Below, piece after piece: positions 16,500-23,258 of a stretch of 35,507 nt of DNA. The notes below the pieces were generated by a model. The model worked only from the letters and a program-made list of their open reading frames with translations. It was not told where the DNA came from and did no database searches. The stretch is from NCBI GenBank assembly GCA_030037635.1, contig JASHQH010000080.1:1-35507 (forward strand), in the 5' to 3' direction. The position numbers were made by a program, and so were the translations under genes. How positions within the stretch are numbered: position 1 is the stretch's first letter; each line of letters starts with the position of its first letter. The stretch comes from Acidobacteriaceae bacterium. Its GTDB lineage: Bacteria; Acidobacteriota; Terriglobia; Terriglobales; Acidobacteriaceae.

Positions 16500-17771
16500 A
16501 TGTCCCGATTCCTCTTCACCATGCTGCCCGCCAACGACCTCGGCCTGCCCACGCGCATGGTTCCTATCGCCCGCGCGCTCGCCGACCGTGGCCACGAGGT
16601 CGCGGTCTTCAATCCTTCGCCCGCACCGAGCAAGCTCGTCGTCGAGGCCGGCCTCACCAATCTGCCGCCGCCGGCGCGGCCCATGCCCACACCCGCATTC
16701 GATCTTGTGACCATCAGCGAAGGATGGGACGTGGAGCACTTCTTTTCCGGCGCCTACCTGAGCCAGGAATACGTGCGCGACGCCGTTGCCGTCTACCTCG
16801 ACCTCATTCGCGATTACGCGCCCGACGTGGTTGTGGATTCGTTTGAGCCCGTCGCCTGCCTGGCCGCGCGCATTGCCAGGGTGCCGCTGGTTACCGTGCT
16901 GCAGGGCAATTTTCATCCCGCCAGCCGCGGCTTTCTCTGGTGGCGCAATGATCGCCCCGCCAACCTTGCCAGCCCCGCCGCATTTTTCAACGCTGTCGCC
17001 GCCGAGCATGGCATCGCGCCGCTCGCACGCTGCACCGATCTCATGGCCGGCGATCTCTCGCTGATTGTCGGCACGCCCGAAACCGACCCCGTGAGCGACG
17101 ATGCCAACGTCACCTGGATCGGGCCCATGGTGTTTCAGCGCCCCGACGCGGCGTTGCCCGTATGGGTTAATCAGCTCGGCGCCAGCAATGGAGACGGCCG
17201 CAAGCGTCCGCTCATCTGGGTTTACTCCGGCAATCCGCGCTACTTTCCTGCCGCTTCGCCGGTCGACTCCATCGTCGTCATTCGCGCCGCCATTGCGGCG
17301 CTGGCCGAGGAACCCGTCGACGTCGTCCTCACCACCGGCTACCAGGAACTGCCCGCCGAGTTCGGCGCCTTGCCTGCCAATTTTCGGCATGCCGATTACC
17401 TGCCCGGCCCGCTCATGGCCGCGCGCGCCGATCTCATCGTGTTTCACGGCGGCCACAGTTCCGTTATGACCAGCCTCGCCGCGGGAACGCCGTCGGTCAT
17501 CATCCCGACCATCAGCGAGCGCGAAAGCAACGCCCGCCGCCTGGCCTCGCTCGGCGCCGGCGAAGTGGTCCTGCCCGTCACCGAGGCCGACGGCGAAAAG
17601 CGCGTCGATGCCGCGGAGTTCGCCGCCAAGATCCAACGCGTCCTCCGGGATCCTTCGTATCGCGAATCCGCACGCCGCGTCGCCGCCTCCATGCGCAACT
17701 ACGGCGGCGCGAAGGCTGCGGCAGAGCGGCTGGAGAACTTTGCGTCTGCGCAACTTGGGAGCGCGAACTGA
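16500..17771 (+). CDS. GT1-family (UGT/MGT-like) glycosyltransferase
   Basis: A 423-residue GT-B fold enzyme. The ATG at 16500 is chosen because GGAGG precedes it by seven bases and the protein then begins with the acceptor-domain strand FLFTMLPANDLGLPTRMVPIA. The donor-binding signature is HGGHSSVMTSLAAGTPSVII, starting at His316, with the downstream ISERESNARRLASLGAGEVV that contacts the nucleotide sugar. Members transfer sugars from UDP- or dTDP-sugars to lipids, antibiotics or other small molecules. The acceptor cannot be told from sequence. It lies 31 bp behind gcvT on the same strand and is likely co-transcribed with it, an unusual partnership with no obvious metabolic logic. Confidence 0.88.
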   Translation: MSRFLFTMLPANDLGLPTRMVPIARALADRGHEVAVFNPSPAPSKLVVEAGLTNLPPPARPMPTPAFDLVTISEGWDVEHFFSGAYLSQEYVRDAVAVYLDLIRDYAPDVVVDSFEPVACLAARIARVPLVTVLQGNFHPASRGFLWWRNDRPANLASPAAFFNAVAAEHGIAPLARCTDLMAGDLSLIVGTPETDPVSDDANVTWIGPMVFQRPDAALPVWVNQLGASNGDGRKRPLIWVYSGNPRYFPAASPVDSIVVIRAAIAALAEEPVDVVLTTGYQELPAEFGALPANFRHADYLPGPLMAARADLIVFHGGHSSVMTSLAAGTPSVIIPTISERESNARRLASLGAGEVVLPVTEADGEKRVDAAEFAAKIQRVLRDPSYRESARRVAASMRNYGGAKAAAERLENFASAQLGSAN

Positions 17772-17806
17772 CCTCAGAACAAATGTACTTAGCGAAGAGG
17801 AAGGTG

Positions 17807-17821
17807 CAGGGCTTAGCCCTG
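17807..17821 (+). terminator. Weak terminator-like hairpin after the glycosyltransferase gene
   Basis: CAGGGC-TTA-GCCCTG forms a compact 6-bp stem 35 bp after the stop codon, followed by GTCATTTT. The T-run is short and displaced, so the terminator call is tentative. It may instead belong to the repeat at 17851. Confidence 0.35.
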
Positions 17822-17850
17822 GTCATTTTGAGGCTTGCTACATGACGGCT

Positions 17851-17864
17851 GAACCCGTGCCCTG
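17851..17864 (+). repeat. Short intergenic repeat, copy 1 (GAACCCGTGCCCTG)
   Basis: GAA-N-CCGTGCCCT occurs here, at 23181 and at 32198, each time between genes. Upstream GACGGCTGAACCCGTGCC suggests a degenerate inverted repeat like palindromic intergenic elements of acidobacterial genomes (from memory). Confidence 0.35.
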
Positions 17865-18035
17865 CTAAAGGCGGAGAGGAGGGCGGGAAATCGGTACACG
17901 TCATCGCACCTCCGGATTCTTCATCTCCGCGTCGAATTTTTCTTGCAATTCCTCGCCCGCTCAATAAGAATCCAAGTACCCCATCCCACGTGGCAGGCTC
18001 ACGAGGCGAAGGTTTCCCCCAGGAAGGCTGGCGGT

Positions 18036-18057
18036 CCCTGCGTTTCAATCCGCAGGG
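18036..18057 (+). promoter_or_regulatory. Hairpin in the STAS gene leader
   Basis: CCCTGCG (18036-18042) pairs perfectly with CGCAGGG (18051-18057) around an 8-nt loop. It ends about 6 bases before the GAGGAGG ribosome binding site of the STAS gene, so it could influence translation. No regulator is implied. Confidence 0.35.
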
Positions 18058-18076
18058 CTTTCCCGAGGAGGTTCGA

Positions 18077-18487
18077 ATGGCGACAGCACAGGCATCTGCG
18101 TGGCAGACATGGAACAGCGGTCCTTTCAGCATTGAGCGCAAGCCGGGCAAAGATCCAAGCATAGTGATCCTGCGTTTCCGCGGGCCTTTCACCCTGCGCG
18201 ATGCCTACTCCTGCCTGGAGCCTACGATGCTAAACAAGATACTGGAACTGGAGCCAGCGCCAGGCGACCCGCCGGTCGTGAAGAACATCCTCGATCTGAG
18301 CGAATGTCCCTATATCGACTCCAGCGGATTGGGCATCATCGTGACTCACATGGTGCGCTGCCAGAAGAAGGGCATCAAAATGATTGCCGCAGGAATCAGC
18401 CCGCGGGTGAAGCAGGTAATGCATATTACGAGGGTGGATGGAATCATCTGCTGTTGCGGATCGGTGGAGGAAGCGGAGAACTGCTAG
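18077..18487 (+). CDS. STAS-domain protein (anti-sigma factor antagonist-like)
   Basis: A 136-residue single-domain protein. The ATG at 18077 follows GAGGAGG. The STAS signature LDLSECPYIDSSGLGIIVTH lies at 72-91. D81-S82-S83-G84 matches the phosphorylation site of SpoIIAA/RsbV proteins, and S82 would be the residue modified by a switch kinase. In such systems the unphosphorylated antagonist binds the anti-sigma kinase and frees a sigma factor. No serine kinase (HATPase_c) or PP2C phosphatase gene is nearby, so this one is an orphan and its partners are elsewhere. The C-terminus has an unusual CCC run (GIICCCGSVEEAENC) with four cysteines near the end. It is transcribed alone, behind a leader hairpin. 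Confidence 0.85.
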   Translation: MATAQASAWQTWNSGPFSIERKPGKDPSIVILRFRGPFTLRDAYSCLEPTMLNKILELEPAPGDPPVVKNILDLSECPYIDSSGLGIIVTHMVRCQKKGIKMIAAGISPRVKQVMHITRVDGIICCCGSVEEAENC

Positions 18488-18488
18488 A

Positions 18489-18507
18489 AGCAGGGAACAG
18501 GGAATAG
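18489..18507 (+). repeat. Purine-rich short repeat, copy 2
   Basis: AGCAGGGAACAGGGAATAG just after the STAS stop is built of the AGGGAAC unit, resembling the purine-rich runs at 5789 and 20745. Confidence 0.3.
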
Positions 18508-18767
18508 AAAAACCATAAAAGGCTCTAAGCGGCTGTAGATCATCGCGGCACCTGGATTCCCAATCCGCCGCGCTCTAAAAGCGAATTGCGGACGAAAACG
18601 CGCGCTTCCTTACATGCTCTTTCGGATGGTCCTGGCATTTGCCAACTCTAACATTGTGCGTTACTTAAGGCGATTTCCACCTTTTGCACAAAAATTGCGG
18701 AAAAGATCAAGCAACCCCGCCGCGCCGACCGCGCTTTTGCGTCTTGCTTCACACGGACCGACGACCC

Positions 18768-20315
18768 TCACGCGGCCTGGATGCGCGCGCCCAGCTGATT
18801 CACAACGCGCCAGGCAGACTGCGCCGCACCTTCCTGCCATCCGACGAGATGGCTGGTGTGGTCGCCGGCAAAGTAGACGCGGCGATCGGGGCTTTGCAGC
18901 GTTCCCAGCACTTCCTGCGTCAGCAGGTCTTCCTGAATCCAGGAGCCGAGGTTGTAAGGAATGTTTCCCCAGCCCACGTAGATGGGCTTGGTGAGATCTT
19001 TGCCGCGGCCGGGATGGAGCAGTTCGACAGAGCGGCGCGAAGCGTCGAGCTTGGCCTGGATGGAGGGCAGTTGACCGAAGGGCGTTCCGTTTTCCATGGA
19101 GTAGCCGCCGACGAGGATACCGTTCGGCGAGAAGAGGCGCGCGCTGGGATACCAGACGATTTCGACCGTCTGCTGCAGATAGGAGATGCCGCCATAAATG
19201 TTGTTTTCCTTCTCCCAGAAGCGCGGCGCCTCCCACGCGATTTTGTAAGCATGATCGTAGACGGCTTTGTCGAGGACGGAGCGAACGGCAGGACCGAAAT
19301 CGGCATCGAGCGTGCGCACGAGGGTGAGGGGCATGGCGCAGATGCAGTAGTCGGCGACGACGGTCTGCGGCGAGCCGGAACCATCGTTGTAGGTGACGGT
19401 GACACCGCTGGCGGACTGGCGCAGGGCGGTGACCACCGCGCCGTAGCGGATGACCGGTTCAAGGCGCGCGGCAAACGCGTAGGGGATGCGATCCATGCCG
19501 CCGATGGGCTGAAACATGGCGGGCTGCCACTCGAGCACATCTTCAACGAGCGTGCCGAACCAGAGATTGGCGTCGAGCAACGGCTCAAGGGGAAGCGGAT
19601 CGAGAGGCTGAGGGACGGGCAGATCGCCGAAGTCAGGATTCTTGAAGCCGTCGCGCGTGGTTGCGGTGAAGAGAAGATCGGGATTGAGGTCGCCATATTC
19701 GCGCAGGAATTCGATGATGCGCTCGCGATCGTTTTTGTCAAGCTCCTGGTCGAGTGCGCCCTTGCGGATGCTTTTGCCGAGGAGCTCAGAGATGTGACCG
19801 CGCATGTCGTAGACCACGCGGCGCTCGGTGACGGGCGCACCGCCGTTGAGCTTGTCGCTCTGCATCAAGGCGCTGCGGGACGAGTTGATTTCGACCTCGA
19901 GCGGAACGCCCAGCTCGTGACAATAGCCAAGCATGGTGTGGTGGGTTGAGGGCAGGCGCGCGGGCCCGGCGTTGAGGTAGTGTTCCGGCTGCCAGTTGCA
20001 ATTCTGGCGCGTGCCGTCGGTGAACTCCACCACGGTGCCGGCGCGGACGCTCCAATTGCGGCCACCGGGGCGGTGCCGCGCTTCGAGCAGCGTGCACGAC
20101 CAGCCGGCCTTGCCCAGTTCGTACGCGGCGACGAGTCCGGCGATGCCTCCGCCAAGGATGACCACGCGTGTGCCCTTGCCGTCGACGAGGCGCAGGGTTT
20201 GGCCCTCGGCCTCAGGGATGGCGATCAGACCGAGGGATTGCATGAGGACGAAGGCGGCGCTGTATCCGCCGGCCTGGCCGGCGCGCGTGAGGAACTGACG
20301 TCTGGTTAGGCTCAT
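18768..20315 (-). CDS. Tat-exported flavin-dependent amine oxidase
   Basis: A 515-residue flavoprotein of the monoamine/L-amino-acid oxidase family. The start at 20315 gives a twin-arginine signal (LTRRQFLTRAG followed by a weakly hydrophobic stretch), so it is probably exported folded with FAD. The FAD motif is VVILGGGIAGLVAAYELGKA, with GGGIAG at 55-60, then LLEARHRPGGR. The C-terminus has YFAGDHTSHLVGWQEGAAQSA, which places the flavin ring in this family. It would oxidise a primary or amino-acid amine to the imine, releasing hydrogen peroxide and, after hydrolysis, ammonia. The segment FTDGTRQNCNWQPEHYLNAG near the substrate funnel does not identify the substrate. It is monocistronic, with a long non-coding region upstream. 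Confidence 0.9.
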   Translation of the reverse strand: MSLTRRQFLTRAGQAGGYSAAFVLMQSLGLIAIPEAEGQTLRLVDGKGTRVVILGGGIAGLVAAYELGKAGWSCTLLEARHRPGGRNWSVRAGTVVEFTDGTRQNCNWQPEHYLNAGPARLPSTHHTMLGYCHELGVPLEVEINSSRSALMQSDKLNGGAPVTERRVVYDMRGHISELLGKSIRKGALDQELDKNDRERIIEFLREYGDLNPDLLFTATTRDGFKNPDFGDLPVPQPLDPLPLEPLLDANLWFGTLVEDVLEWQPAMFQPIGGMDRIPYAFAARLEPVIRYGAVVTALRQSASGVTVTYNDGSGSPQTVVADYCICAMPLTLVRTLDADFGPAVRSVLDKAVYDHAYKIAWEAPRFWEKENNIYGGISYLQQTVEIVWYPSARLFSPNGILVGGYSMENGTPFGQLPSIQAKLDASRRSVELLHPGRGKDLTKPIYVGWGNIPYNLGSWIQEDLLTQEVLGTLQSPDRRVYFAGDHTSHLVGWQEGAAQSAWRVVNQLGARIQAA

Positions 20316-20425
20316 TGTTCGGGCTTCCTGGGAAGGTGGGAGGAGGAGATCCGCTTTCTCTTTTATATCGTGCGCGAGCGGACAGGGATCTCGCTGGGGG
20401 TGCAGGGTACCGCGAGAAATTGGCC

Positions 20426-20505
20426 AAAAAGGAGCGGTTTTCGGCTGATTTTGGCCTGAAAACCAGCGTTTTGGGGCCAAAATCGGGTCGAAAACAGCGC
20501 ATTTT
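20426..20505. other. Helically phased A/T tracts, candidate intrinsically bent DNA
   Basis: Eight runs of AAAA or TTTT start at 20426, 20438, 20449, 20459, 20469, 20479, 20491 and 20502: intervals of 12, 11, 10, 10, 10, 12 and 11 bp. They are separated by G+C-rich spacers such as CCAGCG and GGGGCC. Runs in phase with the helical turn are the known cause of sequence-directed curvature. The pattern lies about 110-190 bp upstream of the amine oxidase start. Confidence 0.6.
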
Positions 20506-20557
20506 AAGGGCCATTCTGAGGCCGGTTTCTGATTCTAAAAGAGTTACCCTCCAAACT

Positions 20558-20574
20558 ATACCCCGGTGGGGTAT
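20558..20574. promoter_or_regulatory. Perfect ATACCCC-GGT-GGGGTAT palindrome (CsoR/RcnR-like operator)
   Basis: ATACCCC at 20558-20564 and GGGGTAT at 20568-20574 are perfect inverted repeats around GGT. This matches the G/C-tract operator style bound by CsoR/RcnR metal or sulfide sensors (TACCC...GGGTA). No copper, nickel or sulfide gene or CsoR-like regulator is visible nearby. It could alternatively be a hairpin feeding the T8 run eight bases downstream. Confidence 0.45.
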
Positions 20575-20744
20575 GAGTGAATTTTTTTTGCGACCTGGTT
20601 TCGCTTTTATTTTGCCCCAAAATTGTTTTTGCCAGCTTTGGGGCGCAGGGCGCCGAGAGCCATTTTGACGGCTTCCGGTACCTCGCAAATTGTCTGCATG
20701 GCTTTGAGTGTACCGATTTGCCGGAAATAATCTGCAAAAGGCGG

Positions 20745-20762
20745 GGAGCAAGGGAGCGAGGG
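20745..20762 (+). repeat. Purine-rich short repeat, copy 3
   Basis: GGAGCAAGGGAGCGAGGG shares the exact 13-mer AAGGGAGCGAGGG (20750-20762) with the copy at 5795-5807. Confidence 0.4.
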
Positions 20763-20888
20763 CGCAGGGGGAAAAAAATCAACGAGTTAGGAGGAGGATT
20801 GGGCTGCGGTAGGGCGGGAAAAGGCTTGACATCTCGAACGACGCCGGCGAAGTCAGCGAGCTAAGCTCACATTTTCTTTTGAAAGTAC

Positions 20889-20922
20889 TTGACAGCATAC
20901 ACTGTGCTATATACAGTATGTG
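20889..20922 (+). promoter_or_regulatory. Promoter and inverted-repeat operator of the padR operon
   Basis: TTGACA at 20889-20894 is a consensus -35. Candidate -10 boxes are TATACA (20910-20915, 15-bp gap) or TACAGT (20912-20917, 17-bp gap). Within the core promoter ACTGT (20901-20905) and ACAGT (20913-20917) form an inverted repeat with a 7-bp centre; the flanks CATAC and ATGTG extend it imperfectly. The position suggests autorepression by the PadR protein encoded 24 bp downstream, as is usual for PadR genes. Confidence 0.65.
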
Positions 20923-20945
20923 AAGTACGGTGTTTGGAGCACAGC

Positions 20946-21275
20946 ATGACAGTAGCTGAAAACCTCTTCGAAAACCTTCGCCTGGAGTTGCGGCGAGGCT
21001 GCCTGACGCTGGCGGTGCTGGCCCAGCTCAAGCAGGAGCACTACGGCTACACGCTACGCAAGGCGCTGGCTGCGCGGGGCATGGAGATTGATGAAAACAC
21101 GCTGTACCCGCTGCTGCGCCGGCTGGAGACGCAAGGGCTGCTGACCAGCGAGTGGCGGGAGGAAGACAAGCGCAATAAGCGGTTCTACCGGCTTTCGAGC
21201 GAGGGCGAGGTGATGTTTGACCGCCTGCTCAAGGAATGGAACGACATGAACACGGCGATTACCAATCTGCTGTAG
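20946..21275 (+). CDS. PadR family transcriptional regulator
   Basis: A 109-residue winged-helix repressor. The start at 20946 (MTVAENLFENLRLELRRG) is chosen because it directly precedes the conserved domain and lies downstream of the promoter/operator. The PadR hallmarks are LAVLAQLKQEHYGYTLRKAL, then the recognition helix and wing in ENTLYPLLRRLETQGLLTSEW and RNKRFYRLSSEGE. It is short, lacking the long C-terminal coiled coil of larger PadR proteins, and so belongs with small PadR-s2-type members. It is followed after 15 bp by a membrane-protein gene; such PadR/membrane pairs usually form autoregulated envelope-stress or transport modules. The inducing signal is unknown. Confidence 0.92.
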   Translation: MTVAENLFENLRLELRRGCLTLAVLAQLKQEHYGYTLRKALAARGMEIDENTLYPLLRRLETQGLLTSEWREEDKRNKRFYRLSSEGEVMFDRLLKEWNDMNTAITNLL

Positions 21276-21290
21276 AGGCGAGGAACGGAT

Positions 21291-22322
21291 ATGGAAATGC
21301 TCGATGGTTATCTGAACGCTGTACGACGGCACCTGCCCTGGCTGCGCCAGGACGACATCATCGCGGAGCTGCGCGCGAATCTTGAGGCACAGCTGGAGGA
21401 CAAGGAAGCGGAGCTGGGGCGGAAGCTGAGCGACGCCGAGATGGAGGCGTGGCTGAAGCAGCTGGGCTCGCCGCTGCAGGTGGCCGCGCGCTACCGGCCG
21501 CAGCAATATCTCATTGGACCGGGGCTGTTTCCGATTTATTGGTTTGTGCTGCGGCTGGCGATGGGCTGGTGCGCCGTGATTTATGCCATCGTGAGCACGG
21601 TGGAGATTGTGGGGAACGGGCTTGGCCCCGGCGCGCTGGCGGGAGCGGTGGCGCACTTGCCCTGGGTTCTGTTCATCAACGCGGCCATTGTGACGCTGGT
21701 TTTCGCGATCGTGGAGCGAAGCCACGCCAAGATTCCGGAGAAGTTTGCGCAGGGAGCGGCGATGGGCAACGACTGGCCGCATGCGGCTGTGTCGCCGTTT
21801 GACGCACAGCGCGACGGAAGAAAGAAGCCAAAGAGCTACGCACAGGCGGTAGCGGAAGTGATCTTCGGCTGGATTTTGATCGTATGGCTGCTTCTGGTGC
21901 CGCACTATCCGTACCTGCTGATGGGACCCGGCGTGGTGATTCTTACAGCCACTCCGTACCAGCTGGCGCCGGTGTGGTGGACGTTCTACTGGTGCGTGGT
22001 GGCGCTGAGCTCGTTATGGCTGGCCTGGCAGATTGTCGATCTTCTGCGGGAGCGATGGCAGGAACGGCACCCCACGCGGCGCCTGGTGAGACAGGGGCTT
22101 GACCTGATTCCGCCGCTGGTTCTGCTGGCCGCACCGGGACGCGTGCTGGTCGTGCCCAAGAATCCGGCGGACACGGCGCATGCCGCGGCGCTGGCGCAGG
22201 TGAACCAGTGGATGTACCGCGGGTTCGAGGTGGTCGCCGTGATCGTGTTGTTGCAACTGGCGTGGATGGCGGGGCGGATGGCTATGGAAGCGTATCGGCG
22301 GCGGCTGGCGGCGGCGCGGTAG
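21291..22322 (+). CDS. Polytopic membrane protein with N-terminal HAAS-like helical domain
   Basis: A 343-residue protein co-transcribed with padR (15-bp gap, ribosome binding site GAGG). The first 75 residues (MEMLDGYLNAVRRHLPWL, then DIIAELRANLEAQLEDKEAEL and LKQLGSPLQVAARY) form the charged helical domain often found in PadR-associated membrane proteins (HAAS/DUF1700-like). Five hydrophobic helices follow: about 84-108, 123-143, 192-215, 228-250 and 306-328. A loop of about 50 residues with basic character lies between helices 2 and 3. In related systems the helical domain binds the PadR protein or senses the membrane. The actual role is unknown, and no ATPase partner is encoded here. Confidence 0.8.
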   Translation: MEMLDGYLNAVRRHLPWLRQDDIIAELRANLEAQLEDKEAELGRKLSDAEMEAWLKQLGSPLQVAARYRPQQYLIGPGLFPIYWFVLRLAMGWCAVIYAIVSTVEIVGNGLGPGALAGAVAHLPWVLFINAAIVTLVFAIVERSHAKIPEKFAQGAAMGNDWPHAAVSPFDAQRDGRKKPKSYAQAVAEVIFGWILIVWLLLVPHYPYLLMGPGVVILTATPYQLAPVWWTFYWCVVALSSLWLAWQIVDLLRERWQERHPTRRLVRQGLDLIPPLVLLAAPGRVLVVPKNPADTAHAAALAQVNQWMYRGFEVVAVIVLLQLAWMAGRMAMEAYRRRLAAAR

Positions 22323-22327
22323 CGGTT

Positions 22328-22343
22328 CAAGCAGAGGAGCTTG
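22328..22343 (+). terminator. Small hairpin between convergent genes
   Basis: CAAGC (22328-22332) and GCTTG (22339-22343), extended by one T-A pair, form a short stem with a 6-nt loop six bases past the membrane-protein stop, followed by ATTTCC. It is weak, but the only candidate terminator in the 56-bp convergent gap with frr. Confidence 0.35.
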
Positions 22344-22378
22344 ATTTCCGGGATGACTGGCGCGCGCGTGCAGGCGGG

Positions 22379-22963
22379 TTACACCTGCATGACTTCGGCT
22401 TCCTTCTTTTGCGAGAGCTCTTCCATGCGGCGGATTTCGGCGTCGGTCATTTTCTGCACTTCTTCAAGGGCGCGCTTCTCTTCGTCTTCGCTGATCTTCT
22501 TGTCTTTGGTCAGCTTCTTGAGAGCTTCATTGCCGTCGCGGCGGACGTTGCGGACGGCGGTGCGGTGATCTTCGAGGACTTTGTGGAGGTGCTTGCAGAC
22601 CTCGCGGCGGCGCTCCTCGGTCATGGGCGGCACGGGAACGCGAATGATTTTGCCGTCGGAGAGAGGATTGAGGCTGAGATCGGCAGCCTGGATGGCCTTT
22701 TCGACTTCTTTCAGGACGGTGGGGTCCCAGGGAGAAATGACGATGAGCTGCGGTTCAGGTGCGGAGAGCTGGGCAAGCTGATGGATAGGGGTGAGCGTGC
22801 CGTAGTAATCGACCTTGACCTGGTCGAGCATGTGGACGCTGGCGCGCCCGGTGCGCGTGGCGGCCAGATTGGCCTGGAAGTCGGCGACGGACTGATCCAT
22901 GCGGCGTTTCAGGTCGCCCGAGAGTGACTTGAGTGCCGGATTGCCATCCATGAATGATGCCAT
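22379..22963 (-). CDS. frr: Ribosome recycling factor
   Basis: A 194-residue protein that, with EF-G, splits post-termination ribosomes. Family features are plain: LKRRMDQSVADFQANLAATRTGRAS (helix 1, with the conserved TGRAS), the domain II segment VDYYGTLTPIHQLAQL with VISPWDPTVLKEVEKAI, and PMTEERRREVCKHLHKVLEDHRTAVRNVRRDGNEALKKL. The C-terminus is the charged helix expected. The start at 22963 has GAGGGG ten bases upstream, and the protein carries about eight extra N-terminal residues relative to the usual 185. In most bacteria frr follows tsf-pyrH; here the upstream neighbour is lipA with a 295-bp gap, so the gene is detached from that operon. Confidence 0.97.
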   Translation of the reverse strand: MASFMDGNPALKSLSGDLKRRMDQSVADFQANLAATRTGRASVHMLDQVKVDYYGTLTPIHQLAQLSAPEPQLIVISPWDPTVLKEVEKAIQAADLSLNPLSDGKIIRVPVPPMTEERRREVCKHLHKVLEDHRTAVRNVRRDGNEALKKLTKDKKISEDEEKRALEEVQKMTDAEIRRMEELSQKKEAEVMQV

Positions 22964-23180
22964 TGGAGCCTGCCCCTCATTCCACAGAATTTTCAACGGA
23001 TATTCTACAACCCGCGAGGGGTTGGACGGCGATGCGGCAGAAGGTCAGTTCCTCAGGAGCCAAACGGTGTTTCGCGAATGGGATTTCGGTCCCTTCGGCG
23101 GGAAAGCATCCCTCGGCAGCTGAAGCCAGGGCCTTCTTATTGGACTTATCGGCACCCTTCGACAAGCCAGGGCAGGCTCT

Positions 23181-23193
23181 GAATCCGTGCCCT
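23181..23193 (+). repeat. Short intergenic repeat, copy 2 (GAATCCGTGCCCT)
   Basis: It shares GAA-N-CCGTGCCCT with 17851 and 32198. It lies in the 295-bp gap (22964-23258) between lipA and frr. A related GGCAGCTGAAGCCAGGGCC stretch occurs about 60 bp earlier. No gene is visible in this gap. Confidence 0.35.
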
Positions 23194-23258
23194 TTCAAAA
23201 CCCGCGTCCCGCGCTCTGTTTTTCTGCACCCTCTCAGGTCGGGGCCCCTTCAAATCAA

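Larger units (their letters stand above)
17772..18076. other. Intergenic interval before the STAS gene
   Basis: A 305-bp gap with no convincing gene. It contains a hairpin soon after the glycosyltransferase stop (17807-17821), one copy of a short GAA-N-CCGTGCCCT repeat (17851-17863), and a hairpin in the presumed 5' leader of the STAS gene (18036-18057). Confidence 0.55.
20316..20945. other. 630-bp non-coding region with bent-DNA-like and palindromic elements
   Basis: Between the divergently transcribed amine oxidase and PadR genes I see no credible gene; possible frames here are low-complexity and lack ribosome binding sites. The interval holds phased A/T tracts (20426-20505), the ATACCCC palindrome (20558-20574), an eight-T run (20582-20589), a purine-rich repeat (20745-20762) and the PadR promoter/operator. 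Confidence 0.7.

Noticed and set aside
15194..16714. 506-codon minus-strand frame opposite gcvT
   Set aside because: gcvT is unmistakable on the plus strand; the minus frame has no recognisable domain and reflects G+C-rich third positions.
16332..17753. 473-codon minus-strand frame opposite the GT1 gene
   Set aside because: Glycine/arginine-rich shadow of the glycosyltransferase gene, without ribosome binding site or family motifs.
20901..20917. LexA-like CTGT...ACAG box at the padR promoter
   Set aside because: The spacing between CTGT and ACAG is 7, not the 8 of the classical box, and the adjacent PadR gene gives a simpler explanation.
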